DNA of 64,000 nucleotides from Eutypella sp. D-1 (taxonomy: Eukaryota > Ascomycota > Sordariomycetes > Xylariales > Diatrypaceae): positions 868,001-932,000 of the forward strand of contig JAJTTP010000009.1 in the NCBI GenBank assembly GCA_023313575.1, read 5' to 3'. The position numbers were made by a program, and so were the translations under genes. Below are positions 34,676 to 47,411 of the stretch, piece by piece (within the stretch, counting starts at the first letter, position 1; every line of letters starts with the position of its first letter). The notes below the pieces were generated by a model, which worked only from the letters and a program-made list of their open reading frames with translations, made no database searches and was not told the DNA's origin.

Positions 34676-37600
34676 GGTTAATATCCGAATGAGGTCGTCG
34701 GTGACCTCAGCCTACGGGTGACGAAGAAGATGAATTGGCCTGCGCGGATGTTCTGGGGAGGTAGGCTGAGCCCCGGTGCGTAGCCTCGTCAGGGAAGGCT
34801 ATGCTATCGTGTTATCGAAGTGAAGTCGTAATGAGGCAGTCCATAGAAAGGATTGGCAGAGTATTTGCAAGACTCCGAAAGCGACAGGATTGGTAGCTGG
34901 TCAGGCAGTCAAGTCGAATTGATGAACCCGTAAGGTGAATAATAAGCCGCAAGGAGGCTTGGTTATGTTGTACCGCGTATACTTTGCCACCACCTATGTG
35001 AAAAAGACGTATTAGATCAATCAAGCATCAAACCAGTACCCGTAAGGACAAAGTCTAATCCAGGAGCTCGGGGTTAGCGTTTACCGGTATTGACCGGGAT
35101 TATGCGAAGGTTTCACAGTCGGCAAGCTACCAGAGTCAAATTTCGGGCGATAAAATGAAGTTCGGTAGTGGGTGGCAGTGCAAGCAACGAACGCGTTTGA
35201 GTTTGCGTGTGCTACCCTATTTTTTTGCCTTTTCTTTTTTCTTTTTTTTTTCTTTTCCCCCCTTCCTTAATGAAGCGGGTCGTGTGGTTTGTTTGGAGTA
35301 AATGCACAAGATCTGGGGATGGGGTAAGTAAGTACCTACTTTAAGTACACATGTGAAGTTGTAAAGATGTGTGTCGTTTGCTGGTGTTTCGTGGTATGTT
35401 GGCCCGAAGTTGTGTTATCGTGTTATGCGTTGTTGTAGGTACAAACAAAGCTGGAGATCACACACTACCGGATTCGGGACTTGATGCTGACTCGATGTTG
35501 GCTGTCCAATGAAAATGATACCTTGGCTGTTGGTTGGATGATGTGATAGTGAAAATGCAGGATAAAGTATTATAATATGAAGGAGGGAAAAGAAGTCTAC
35601 TGAATTACAGATTTGGGTAGTAACAAAAACTGAAAAAGGAAAAAAAAAATGACTTGGTGAATTCCCCGAGTGGCGTGAGGTATGCGTGCGTTATGCTATG
35701 GATATTGGAATATGGAATATGGTAGACGGATACGGTGTGAGTATAGGTGAAGAGGTACCAGAGAACAAGGAACACTCAGAAAATACCAGAAACACCGGAC
35801 TGGAAACCAATTGAATTACTCAGTGGCTGCAGGAGAATTGAGGCTGAGCAACGAGAGGTGATCCGATTTGCATTCGCGTAAGACTGCGGGAAGTGATGCT
35901 TGGCTGTCACCACCAGCAACAGGTAGGCAGGTCGTTTGAAATCGCCTCGTCTAGTCCTATGCGACGATGACGCTCAGATAACTAGACCCCCGATCTGCGA
36001 GACACACTGACCCAGCTGATAGTTGACGGATGTCAGAGGTTTGTCGAGGTTTGAGTTGAGGTCAAAGTCAACCTGTCAACCCTGTCAACCTGGGATGATG
36101 ACGATGGTTAAAAGAAAAAGGGGGGTGTGGGAAGGCCGAGGAAGCCAATAACAATCAACTGTTGGGTCTAAAAAGGAGAGGACGGGTTTGACACCGAAGG
36201 GGGCAGAAGAGAGGCTACAAGGACGCGCCTATTCGCGAGGTCTGCAACTCTACTACTACACGGAGGGCAGATCGGGAGGTAGAGAGTGAGAGGGAGTGTG
36301 AGGTAGAGAGAGGGTTGGTGTGAAAATCAACGATGATCTCCAGATGTTAGAAAAACAGGAAATCCTGCAGTCCACTGGTCCTTGTTAGAATCGCGGATGA
36401 AGATGGCCTGGATGAGCTGGATGGGCTGGTAGAGAGCAGGTACACTACATACATGCCGGCTACATACCTCAGTGAAAAAGACCGTAAAAAGGGACTTCCA
36501 AGGTTCCAAGGTCATGTCTACAAGGGTTGTATGAACATCTTCAGATCTACCCTTACTATGTACTATTTAGGTAACTACCTCAGGTAGACAAGTACATGAT
36601 GTATACAAAATGGACTTCATACTTCCAAGATTTATACACATATAGTACACCATTATATTACTGGCTTATATGTACCAGGTATGTACCACTTAAGTACGAT
36701 GGGTATAGTCAACTACTAAGCATTTACCAATGAGGTACCCGAACCTACAGTTAGTTCCCGAGCAGGACCTGACCTTAGGTAAGGTGGAAAGGCCTCCCAA
36801 GGAAAAAGGTACGCCTGCCTACACAGCGGTAGGTAGCGGTTGTTAGCACATCGGTAAACAGAGAGTCTGTTTCCGACTGGTCTGTCATACTACTAAGGAC
36901 TACCCGGGAAGGTACTTATAGGTAGGTTAGTTATAAGGTAGCATTGTTTGGCGTTGGTTGGCGTTGTTTGGCGCTATTTGCCGCGCTCCTTGGTCCTGTT
37001 TCTGCTGTATAAGTACTAGCAGCATCAATTGGTGTTGGTGTTGGTGTTGGCATGACATGGTCTGTAAGTAGGTAGGTACATAACTTCCTGATAGACGACG
37101 ATCTGTACTAGGTAGACCAGTAGACGGTAGAGAGCCCGCATGCCCGGGAGGCCTGGAGGCATTAACGAAAGGAGAGTGTGATGGATCGGCCGCTCCATAT
37201 TTTAAAGGAGCATTTCTAGGCTTTCTGGGCGTGTCCCACATTTTAATCAAAACAAAAGTTAGTCTTATGTAGGTACTCATGTAGGGCACTTATGTATTAT
37301 ATGTAGGTAGTATGTAGGCAAACATTTTGTTTACTCTCACCCGACCCAGTAGCCAACGGCATTTGACTGATTATTTTATACGGATATAGAACTGTAGGTA
37401 ATCAAGTACCTATTAGGTAGACTTATCATGTATACAGATGTACAATTTTCTACCTAGGTTAGACGACTTCCAAGATTCGTCATGGATATAGAACCCGGAG
37501 TCTTAATAGCCTTCCAGGGATTTAGAAATCCTGACCTCATATAACATTTTTTCCTTCTTTTGTCATGCCTGAATGGACTGATGGAGAGAGAGAGCATATG

Positions 37601-40600
37601 TACGAATGAAAGCGGCGCAAACTTCCAAATGTTTTATTCCTGCGGAAGGGATCGTCGCGGGAGCCCCCACATGCATATTTACATACTACAGCGTACTAGT
37701 GCACTACGAAGCTACGTTGAACCTGAGGCCCGCAAGCCCGTTGCAAGGTTGACGGGGTGGTTTGACCTCACCTGGGCACCTAGGAGTTAAGGTTATCTCT
37801 AAGTATGTACCTGTAGATAATTCCTGCGATTTCAAGGTTGGTTTCTTGCACATATCCATATCTGGTTGACATGCATTTTCCTTAATTGCAAAATATGATA
37901 CTTACCTTACTTACATAATTGTCCAGCAAGCCCGGGGAAAAGTTATATATACGCCTACGAAACTCCGTAGTTTAGATGCTTTCATCAACATCAACAACAC
38001 ATATTTCCATCTCCCTTTCTTTTTCTCACCCGCCCCCCCTTCCACCCTCGTCCAGTATAGTAGCACCGGTTGATTCAAGATGATTGATCTGCAGTCATGT
38101 ATGGCTCAACATTCGGTACTTATGACCTGTCGCTGTCTTCAGTCCGCTTCACCCTTTCACCGTGCAGCGTCTCTAGTAAGGTTCTGTCGAATGAAACCAC
38201 ACGCCAAGTCCGCCCGAATGGCGCCAAGCGAGGCTGTGCAAAGAGGGTGCTGCAGCTCCCACCGTACAGTAGCAGCAAGAGACAGGGGGAATTCCCTCTT
38301 TTTTCTGGTGGTGGTTTTTTTTTTTTGGTTTTGTTCTGTCTTCCCTCTTATTCTAGTCTCTCGCCTTTCCTTTTCTTACAATTGCTAGCATCTAACTTGC
38401 CGCCAGACTTTGACACTAGAATTCGAGATCTACCTAGTCTGGAAAGCTTTATTTCCGCAGCCAAGCCGTTCATTCAGATCCCGAGCGCTTAGCCTCCCAA
38501 ACTAGAAGTTTGAGAAATCGGAGAGCACAAGATAGGGATAGGCCGAAAGGAGGCCGTCATCTTACTTAATTTATGATCATTTGTGCTAATATACGTATTA
38601 AGCAGCAAGCAGACATGTGGCTAGCTGTGAAGTCACTGACTGGTCTCTACATGGTCTGACATAGCTGTGTTACTACCTATCCCAAGTAGGTTGCCAGGCT
38701 GCTAGGTAAATAGTGAGATCCAGGTGAGGCTAGTTGGCTAGTCACTGCATAAGTAGGCATATATAAAGTATGTACGAGTATGCGGTATGCACGAATATGG
38801 GGATATATATATGGGCATGCCCTGCATAAGTAGGTGCTATGGTAATATCGCACTTAGGTATATCCGCTGGCAATGCAGCAACCATGGTCCATGCGACTGA
38901 AACCTTCGACTTCCATTAGAAGAAGCCCCATCCTACCCAGAAACGCTCTTGTCTTGGCATCTGTACAGGTGCCATTTCGTCACCGGTTCAGACGGGGTGC
39001 AGACGGGGTGCATTATCGTGTCGTTGCGGCAGTAAATATAAGATCATGATGCGATCTTCAGCTGGTCCATATGGGAGAGGTGAAGACCAGCTATAACAAT
39101 AACCTGCTTCGTATTTACAGATAGTCGCGTATACAAGTAGCAACGTACGGGGCATATACGAAGAGCCCTGTAGTGGGGTCTCTCCTCTGCGCGTTATGTA
39201 GAGGAGAAAACGCTGATCAAAGACACAGTCAACAGATAGGGAGAGGGAGAGATGCAATAAACATCAGGCGAATCAAGGAAAGGCTCCGGGATGGACTCAA
39301 TTTTGTCCATAAACGGCAATATATCCCTTCCCTCGCGCTGGCTTTTAATATTAGCTAATCGGCATATCATCACCGCCAAGTTATTACCAGATCACAAGCC
39401 AAAGGCGCCTCCAATTTTAACTAGACCTTCCAAGAAGTGTTCCTTACCAACGAGCGGCCACCACGCGCCCCCCGATACCTATGCTGATAGATAGTTAGAG
39501 CCTCACATTGCACTGACCTGCCTCAGAACGTCACTCTCTCCCAAGGGCCACAAGACGCGGTAGTTTCGAACGGTTGTGACAACCAGGATAATATCAAGCA
39601 ACCGATATAGGTTTAAGTGTATTTGCATGAACGGGATGTGGGGGGAGACTCAGGAGTACTCAACTACAGTACCTACACCTGCGTACTATATTGGTAGGTT
39701 AACTGCTATGGTAATGACTAACTTGCTAAACCAACCCTCAACATAACTACTAGAGTAGGTATCTATGCATCTTTTATCTGCATCGGTACCAGACGAGCCC
39801 AAGTCCCGCGCCGAAACACGTGTCGGCCAGTCTTCCCAGTTTCGGTCCACCAACCAAGACCGCTTCGTCTGGCTCCCTCCGGCTTAATGCAGCTTGGTTG
39901 ATACACTTGGCGATGGATCTCTGGCAGCGAGAAAGGAAGGGGGGTGAACCGACCGTCGGGCTCGGGTTCCAAGCCCCCAGCCCCGAATATCAGGTCGCAG
40001 CTAATGACAAGAGGCCACCGACCCCCTACTACCTTGCTAGCACCGTGCCTCACGCGTTCCGCCGCAATGTTCGCCTCAATCACTGGTTTGGTATAACCAG
40101 CTAACAAGTAACTCGAACTGGACGTTCTCGCCACCCCGTGCTCTCTATAATCGTCGCTATCACATAGCCATGCGGTGGCTCCATTTTGATACTCGGATGT
40201 AACAAATCTCGCGGTGTCGAGCTGATTGAAGGGTAGCCTGATTCTTGATGTTATGCGTATTGATGTTTTCGTGAGGCACCGGGTTCAGCCGGACAGGCCC
40301 GCCATCCCGCCCCTATGGCGCGGGAGTTCAAAATGAAACGACACACAGTAGAGGCACGGGCTATAGTTAGTGATGTGTGCCCCCAAATGTCTCTCCCTCG
40401 ATAACTCGCCGTGTGTCACTCGACACAGAGTATGAGGTCATTCTACTGAGCGGCCCATGCTCTCCTGTCCAGTGGCTTGTTCGACCATGTACTTTTCGTC
40501 CGGATATTACCACTTGTAGTCAGATTCCCCCAACCAGGCTCTCGATCTATCACGCCCTCTTTCGCGTCCTGGATATGGGCAACACTGCGCTAGCCGGTGT

Positions 40601-42717
40601 ACCAACAGCTCTCACGTGCTCTCCCTCGTCGTCTACGGGCTTGCTAATTCTCTTTGCTGTTGTCATGTACACGTGTGGCGATGGCAGAAGGCCGGCCAAG
40701 GCCCAGGAGTACAGTATCGTCATCATCGTGGGATAACGTGGCCATTCATATGTGTCCCCCAGAGCATAGCCTCCTTCCCCCTTTTCGAGGGCATACGCCA
40801 CTACTGACAGTCCTTCAGGCCGCGACCGAGACACGTCCTCGCGACACGACGAGCCTTCGAAGTCCTCAGATCCAGCCATACATCAGATCTGGCCATACAA
40901 AAATCCGAGTTAGAACTGCAGTCCACATATATGCCACCAAGCTTACGAACCATTCAGCTCCCGCTATCGCCCCTGTTCAATGGCGGATGCGAGAGAAAGA
41001 CAACGAGATATATTGCCACATCTCCTACGTCTACAGATTGACTTCACAGATTCGTACGAGGACCACCAGCTCGAGCTAAGGCCAGTGGGACTGGAATGTT
41101 TGCTAGCGACCAGCTGAAGAGCCATGATCACTTAAGTTAGGTAAGCTGTAGCATCAAAGACGTGTGTTTCTACGTGTAATCATAAGTTCTTCTAGAAGCC
41201 CAAGGACTAAACATATTCCTTCCTAATTACATAAACCGAGTCTCGCTGGGTGACATAGTGATACCCGTAGTGCTTAGGAGTTTAGTCAGGTGGTTGTGAT
41301 GCAGTCATAGAAAGGCTAACACTTGATTGTCAAACACTGCGCGCGAGGTTCTAGCCGCCGTCGAGTAGGTACCAAGGACTTTATCAATCTATCAATGATA
41401 CTAGATTCAGCTTCTACCATCTCTTCCAGTACGTCAGTGTGCCCCTATGGCGTCCCAGCACTGTCGTCAACGTAGCGACTCAGCCACCGGCCCCCCTTTC
41501 TTACAGCACTTTATACCCATGATACTAGTAGCTTTATGAGTGACTATCGTAATATCACCGTCGTATCCCCCGAACACGACGCCTTCTTTGCACCCTAGGG
41601 GTTTTGAGGAGAAAGACCGACCACAGCTTGCGAGATCGACAGGCAGGCTCAGTCAGCGGACTCTTCTTACTGTTTCTCGAACCCACCCGGCTCCAGCAGA
41701 TCCCGATCTCTGGGCACGACAGGGGGGCGGGCTATCTGCTCGTTTCGCGATGTCTAGAGTAATGCGTACGTGTGTATGTATGTGTATGGTCGCACCTCGG
41801 TAGCAGATGACCCAGGTTCCCCTATCCTTCCATCACGGCGCTTCGGCCGCCTCGGCCGCTTCTGGCTAACAACGAAAATTGTACAGAAAACAAGGAGCGA
41901 GGGAGACGGATATTAGCAAGCAGGTCTAGGCATTCCCTCTTCCTTCCTATCTATCTACCTAGCTCCCTAAGTTCCTGTGTCGCTTTCCTCTGGTGTACAT
42001 GAGTTGGGGTAGTCCCGCGAGTGCGACGCTCTGGGCCAGATGCGACGTGACGCTGAGCCAACCGCATTCTCTTCAGGGAGGGACGGCAATAAATCGCGCC
42101 CATTTAAATATATAGCAATATCCAGGCCCCCTTTCTTGCCTTCTCCCATCCGATCAGCAATTGGTGCATAGACAGCCAATACCGCTTGCTATTCAGGGGA
42201 AGGGAGAACGGCAGCCGAGGGGGGCTAATCGGGAGAAGGTGGTAAATCCGGATAAAAATAAGCAGTTGTGTTGAACCCGTTCACAGTAGCTAACTCCACT
42301 GCTCTCCATTTCGTCCTACCCATGGGCAGAGAGGGGACCTTATTCATGTGCTCGACGTCATCAACTCGGTTCTTATCAGAGGCAGTGTACAATGTGCAAC
42401 GGGTAGGCATGGAGTGCATCCAGCTAATATATACCGTACGTTCACCAACGCCGACCAACACACCGGGAGTATGCTCGCTGTAGGCGTAGGCACGGAGCTG
42501 GATAGAGGAGTCGTAGACCTGAATCAACAATGTCTAGTAGATAATCAAAACATCAAAATACTCTGGAGACACCGACATGACGCTTACAGTTCCTTTCTTT
42601 CGTGTTTATTTTACGTAGCCGTATATGATATGACATATGTACCTGAAGTGACAACTCCAGCATCGGAGACTATGTTCATGTCTGCTGCCATGTACGCAAA
42701 ACCCGCATGGCCAACCA
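34676..42717. other. 8-kb region without convincing genes
   Basis: The longest gap in the window. The first kilobase is the PMC1 promoter side (T-rich run at 35220-35260, an ACGCGT near 35191). TAGGTA/TACCTA motifs cluster at 36540-36910, 37260-37320 and 37395-37460. A TATA-like gttatatatacgcc lies near 37942-37957, followed by a pyrimidine-rich leader and a weak two-exon candidate at 38080-38500. Between 39.8 and 41.8 kb the sequence is more GC-rich with several unrelated open stretches of 60-140 codons on both strands, none with a recognisable motif. I cannot support a gene there, but a fast-evolving or non-coding gene cannot be ruled out. Confidence 0.45.
38080..38493 (+). other. Weak candidate for a small two-exon gene
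   Basis: A TATA-like box (about 37945) and a 90-base pyrimidine-rich leader precede ATGs at 38080 and 38097. A GTAAGG donor at 38176 and a TTGCTAG acceptor ending at 38388 after a long pyrimidine tract would remove 213 bases. From ATG 38097 the join is in frame and the second exon reads N-L-P-P-D-F-D-T-R-I-R-D-L-P-S-L-E-S-F-I, stopping at 38490-38492, for about 60 residues. ATG 38080 also gives an open join in another frame. No known family. Promoter-like context is the main argument; it could equally be non-coding. Confidence 0.2.
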
Positions 42718-45700
42718 CTACCGCATGCCGAGATCAACACGTCGAACAAGCACCAACCCATCCTCCCCGCCCTCCCCATCCACATCTTTCTCCCTACCGC
42801 CAAAGAAGAAGGGCGCGACGGCCCTCCTGAGGACAGCCTCCCAGAGGCCGGCGACGAGACCGGTGAGTTCGGGTCCGGACTGGCGGAAATCCGGGAAGGC
42901 GTTGACCTCGAGGAGCCAGGCGGTGCCGTGGGCGTCGACCAGGAAGTCGAGCCCGTAGATCTCGAACGCGTTCGGCAGGGGGCGGAAGTGCATCATCATC
43001 TCGCGGGCCGCCGCCTCGAACACGTCGCCCGCCACCGCGCGCACCTGCGCGAACACGGAGTCCAGGAGCTCCCGCGACAGCCCGGACCCCTCCAGGTCCC
43101 AGAACCGCCGCACCGTCCCCTCGCCCACTGATCGCTGCAGACACGTGTTCGTGAGGTGTGCTTCTAGTTGCTCAGCGAGGGCCGTCGCGCCGTCTTCTTT
43201 CCCTCCTGCTCCCGCTGCTGCCGCACCGGTGCCCGCCGCGGAGGCAGGCGCAGTGTAGGGCCGGCCGGCGAACAGCGCCAGCATGTCGCGGTAGACGTAG
43301 ACGTCGAGGCTGCCGACGCAGGCGACGTAGGTGCGGATGTGGAACTTGCGGTTGTCGCCGGGTAGGAGGAGCGGCGGGTGGATGTAGGGCTGGGCGACGA
43401 AGTGGCGGAGGTGCGACGCCATGATGTAGTCGCCAGCCCCCTCGCCGTCCGCATCGCCATTCGCACCACCGTCCTCGTCTTCGTCCTCATCGTCGGGGTC
43501 CGGCTGATCCTCTTCCCACTCATCGAAAATGGCTTGCAGCTCCTCCATCGTGCTGAAGAGGCGGATGCCTTGACCACGATCGCTCATGCCGGGCTTAAGG
43601 ATCCACCACTCCACCTCCTGCCCCTTCCCCTCCTTCCCCGCATCCGCATCCACGCCGGCGGCCTCCTCGGCGAGCAGGCGCTCGTTTCTCTCAAGGCTAG
43701 CGCGAAGGTCAAAGGCATCGACGAGGGCGTCGTCAAGGAACTCGGCGTAATCGAGCTCGAAGGCCTCGGAGCGACGGACGTGAGAGGCGAGCGCGGAGCC
43801 GGGCCGCTTGCTGGCCCAGTGCTCCGCCGTCGCTGCCAGGTAGTGCTTGCGGATCACCGCCTTGCGCAGCATGTAGCTGTTGACCAGACACGTGTCCGCG
43901 TGCGTCGCCGCGAAGTCCCAGTCGATCGCCTCGTACGGCGTGATCTGCAGCACCCGGCGCGTCGCCTCGCCGTGAGGTAGCAGCTTGCCCAGCTGGATCT
44001 CTGTGCCCCCGCCCCCTTCTTTTTCATCTTGTCCTGTCCCGGCCTGGGGCGGCGGTGAGAGTAGCGTGTAGGATTCTGGCGGGAATAGCTTCTGTAGCGC
44101 GGAGAGGATGAGCGGTTGGACGTAGTCGTCTTCGTAAGCGATGAGTGCAAAGAAATGCGCCTTCGGACGGAGCGCCAAGGTCGATTGCGGGAACGTCGTT
44201 GTTGTCGTCGTCGTCGTTGTGGTTCCTGTTGTTGGTGTCTTGTTCTTCTCCTCGGGCTCCGGGTCGTGCCTATGAACGAGAAACCGAAAAGTAAGACACT
44301 TGGCCGCTTAGTAGCACACATACACATACACATACACATACAATAATTACACATATAGACTAAGTATGAGCTCCTAAGTACCTAAGTATGTAGACAAATG
44401 CACGATCGAGCAAATTATCTCTTCTGTTGGCCCCCTATTATTCGGGTCGGTTCACGGGTAGCGGGGGAGAGCCAAAATGCTCTCTCTTCTTCTAGAGATC
44501 TAAGTAGTGTACTCTTCCAAGGTGCCTATCTATGATGACGTTGAGTGTCGTCCCACGTCTAGAAGCCTTACCCTGCCAACCCTAAGGCGGGATACATGTG
44601 TGTGTGTGTATGTGTATGTGTACGTGTATATGTATGTATAATGATCAAGTTCACCGATTTGTCGAACTTACAGCGTCAGCTCCGACCCGTGCAAGTTCGT
44701 TGCCGCATTCCAGAAGTTTGCCTTCAGAGGCGTCACACTAATATGCCCCCCAAGGCACGTAGGTTAGCATCCCCACCCCAAACATTCCTGGCGTTGCATA
44801 AGACAAGACAGGACAAAAACATACCTCGTATACCCCTCCTTCACACACCAACCGTCGTTGCCAGGGGGAGCCTCCTCCACGCTCTTGTAGACATCGTTGA
44901 AGCGGGGCGCCCACCTGAAGTGGCGATGGGGGACGGGGTTATTCTTCGCGGCCTCCTCATCGGCAGCAGCAGGCTTCTGCTGTTCGTCCTCGCGGATTCG
45001 CTCCTCGGCCTCGTCGCCGTCGCCATCGCTGCCGTCGCCGGGGACCTCGACCTCGTGGAAGCAGGAGTAGCCCTCGCCCCAGGTATTCTGGAGCATGCCA
45101 GCGAAGAGGGTCTTGCGGGCCTCGACGCCCTCGACGAGGGGCACGTTGACAGTGTAGAGGTCGACGCTGCCGTCTTCGGGCCACTGGCGACACAGGGCCT
45201 GGATGACGCGGACGGCGTGGCGGCTCGCGCCCTCGATGATGTCCGGGTCGTGGTTGCGGGTGAAGAAGGCGAAGCTCAGCGCGATGGCGCGGCGGCGGCA
45301 CACGGCGGCCTCGAGCGCCGCGCCCAGGGTCCCCGAGTTCAGCGCGAACACCGCCGTGCTGTTGCGCCCGTAGTTCGGGCCCGACACCACGAGGTCCACG
45401 GCCGGCCGGTCCTGGAAGAAGTGGTGCAGTCCGATCTGCGCCGCTGTCGCCGGCGTGCTGTCCACCAGCACCCACTCCTCGACGTCCGGGTCTGTGCTGG
45501 GCCGCGCGTGCGTCGTCCCCTGGACCTTGTCGGCTGCTGCGGGCGTCGGGTCGAATGTCGGAGACGGCCGGTAGTACATAGGCTTGACGGTCTGCCCGAT
45601 CATATGCGCCTTGCCGACCCAGGACCGCTGCGCGTGCGGCAGGCACACCGACACCAGGTGGCCCTGCCTCTGTAGCTCCCGCACTAGACTGTGGACGTAG

Positions 45701-45753
45701 GGCGAAGAGGTCGGCGACGGCGGGCCGTCGTCGTTGGTTACGAGGATATGCAT
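42718..45753 (-). CDS. PBY1: PBY1-type fusion: SurE-like phosphatase plus tubulin-tyrosine-ligase domain
   Basis: Exons 45753-44825, 44737-44672 and 44269-42718 join in frame to 848 residues. Residues 1-330 are a SurE/acid-phosphatase-like domain: V-T-N7-D-D-G metal-binding start and S-G-P-N-Y-G-R-N. Residues 363-848 are a TTL ATP-grasp domain: W553-W-I-L-K-P-G-M-S-D-R-G-Q-G, then F-E-I-Y-G-L-D-F and W-L-L-E-V-N-A-F-P. The two look like separate genes until spliced: the small middle exon carries S-V-T-P-L-K-A-N-F-W and ends in a GTAAGT donor, and the next acceptor (CATAG, with a CTACTAAG branch site) leads through a Thr-rich linker into the TTL part. Yeast Pby1 has the same order and is associated with P-bodies and mRNA decapping; its true reaction is unclear. 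Acidic and Gly/Ala-rich insertions interrupt the TTL domain. Confidence 0.9.
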
Positions 45754-47411
45754 GGTGATCTCTCTCTCTCTGTCTTTCTCTATCTGCCTTATCTTTTCTC
45801 TTTTCCCCCTGTGTCTTGTCTCGCTCCCTTCCCTCTCTTTCGGGTTCTCTAGTTTTTGGGCGTGACCGGGAGGGGGGTCTTTGGAAGATGTAGAGAGTAG
45901 ATGAGCGAGATATAAAAGACTGCAATATATACGTCTTGCGTAATGGTCACCCGCCCAAGTTACTAAAGTAGATGGATATCAGGTGTGAGAGGGATATGAA
46001 TATGACAGGCAATGCTTTGGAACTAAATAGACAACTAATAGTGACTCTCAATTTTGAAAAAACAACAACACCTTACTGAGGCTGGTTAACAGGCTTAAAC
46101 ACTGGATGAATTTGAATTTGAGGGAATATGATGACCGCACTTCAGTGGTGGTGGCAGTAAAGTAGGTAGTAGTAATTCGTACCTTCCAATAGACCTCAGC
46201 TACAGGGTAGTGATGGTGAAATTGGTCGGGACTAAGAGAGTATAAAGTCAATAGTGGGGGCGGGGCAATTCGTTATAAACCCGATCGATAGTCGATCTGT
46301 CGATAGTCGATAAGGAAAATGTCTCCTCCCTCCCACTACCTACCTACCTTACCTAAGTATTAGAGGTATACGTAGACACCTACCTATACCTAGGTAGCTA
46401 GAGGCTCACCAGTTATAGGCTATAGCCTCACGCTACCTATAGACAAGTCCAAAAAAGAGCTATGAGATTCTAGTTAGCAGTGGTCTAGTAAGAGTCTAGT
46501 AGGTAGTAACCGGCCGTCTTGGAACATACGACAGCCAGTTACATATCATATGGTCTTGCGCCATAACGGTCTATAATAACGACCAATACCCATCCACTTG
46601 GACATGCATAGGTTTAGAATAGTGTAGATTTGTTTATTCCACACTCTCTCCTATTATATCCACCCCACACACACATGAACCCGGAATCCATTATGCAGGG
46701 GTTGGCTCAGCTCGTAAAAAGATATCTAGGCGTGTAAAGCATGTGCAAATATGCAAAGACCCGCAACGAGTCTTGGGGGTTCGTGTTACTCGTTAGATTA
46801 GACCAGTCGTGATACTTCAAAGGGTCTTGCTCCTATTATATTCGTAGCAGGAGTAGGTTCATAGATGTATGTCAATTTAGAATCTTCTGAATGTTCATGC
46901 TACACCACCTTTCCTGCCTTCAGGTCTAGAGGAAAGCCATGAGTCTCCAGCCAGATACAATTCTGTACGCACATTTGACTCTTATGATCATAGATCACGC
47001 CACAGGAAGCAGATAGAAGAGAGTTGGGTTCCATGAGTTGATTCATGTCCATGGAGAGATGCTACCTAAAGCCCCAAACCGGGGTTACAAAAAATGCCAT
47101 CGAGGCAAGGTTACATGCTGACGCGAGAGATGCAAATTGGCAATTTATCCTCGAATCCCGATAAAGTTCCTGAAACTCTGAAAAAGCCGAGTGTACCATC
47201 AACGACACCTTGCGCCTTGCAACTTTCCCTAAGTTCCGTCCTGATCGGAATATCCTAATAGGCTAGTCGCCTGTCCGCCTGGCCAACCGTGCTAGCAATA
47301 CGCAGGAAAAAAAAAAGAAACGAAAGAACCTGGTTGGTTCCTATTACCACCATTACAGATTCCACGAGCTTCCTGGAAGCCGGAACCAAAGACACCACCC
47401 AAAGTTTTCAA
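45754..47411. other. Intergenic region
   Basis: No supported gene. CT-rich repeats directly before the PBY1 start (45762-45840) are probably its leader. A palindrome-like GATCGATAGTCGATCTGTCGATAGTCGAT (about 46283-46311) and a dense TACCTA/TAGGTA patch (46338-46398) are present. Confidence 0.5.

Noticed and set aside
39763..41079. Several 90-140 codon frames on both strands between 39.8 and 41.1 kb
   Set aside because: They overlap each other in different frames, have no recognisable motif and no consistent exon joins.
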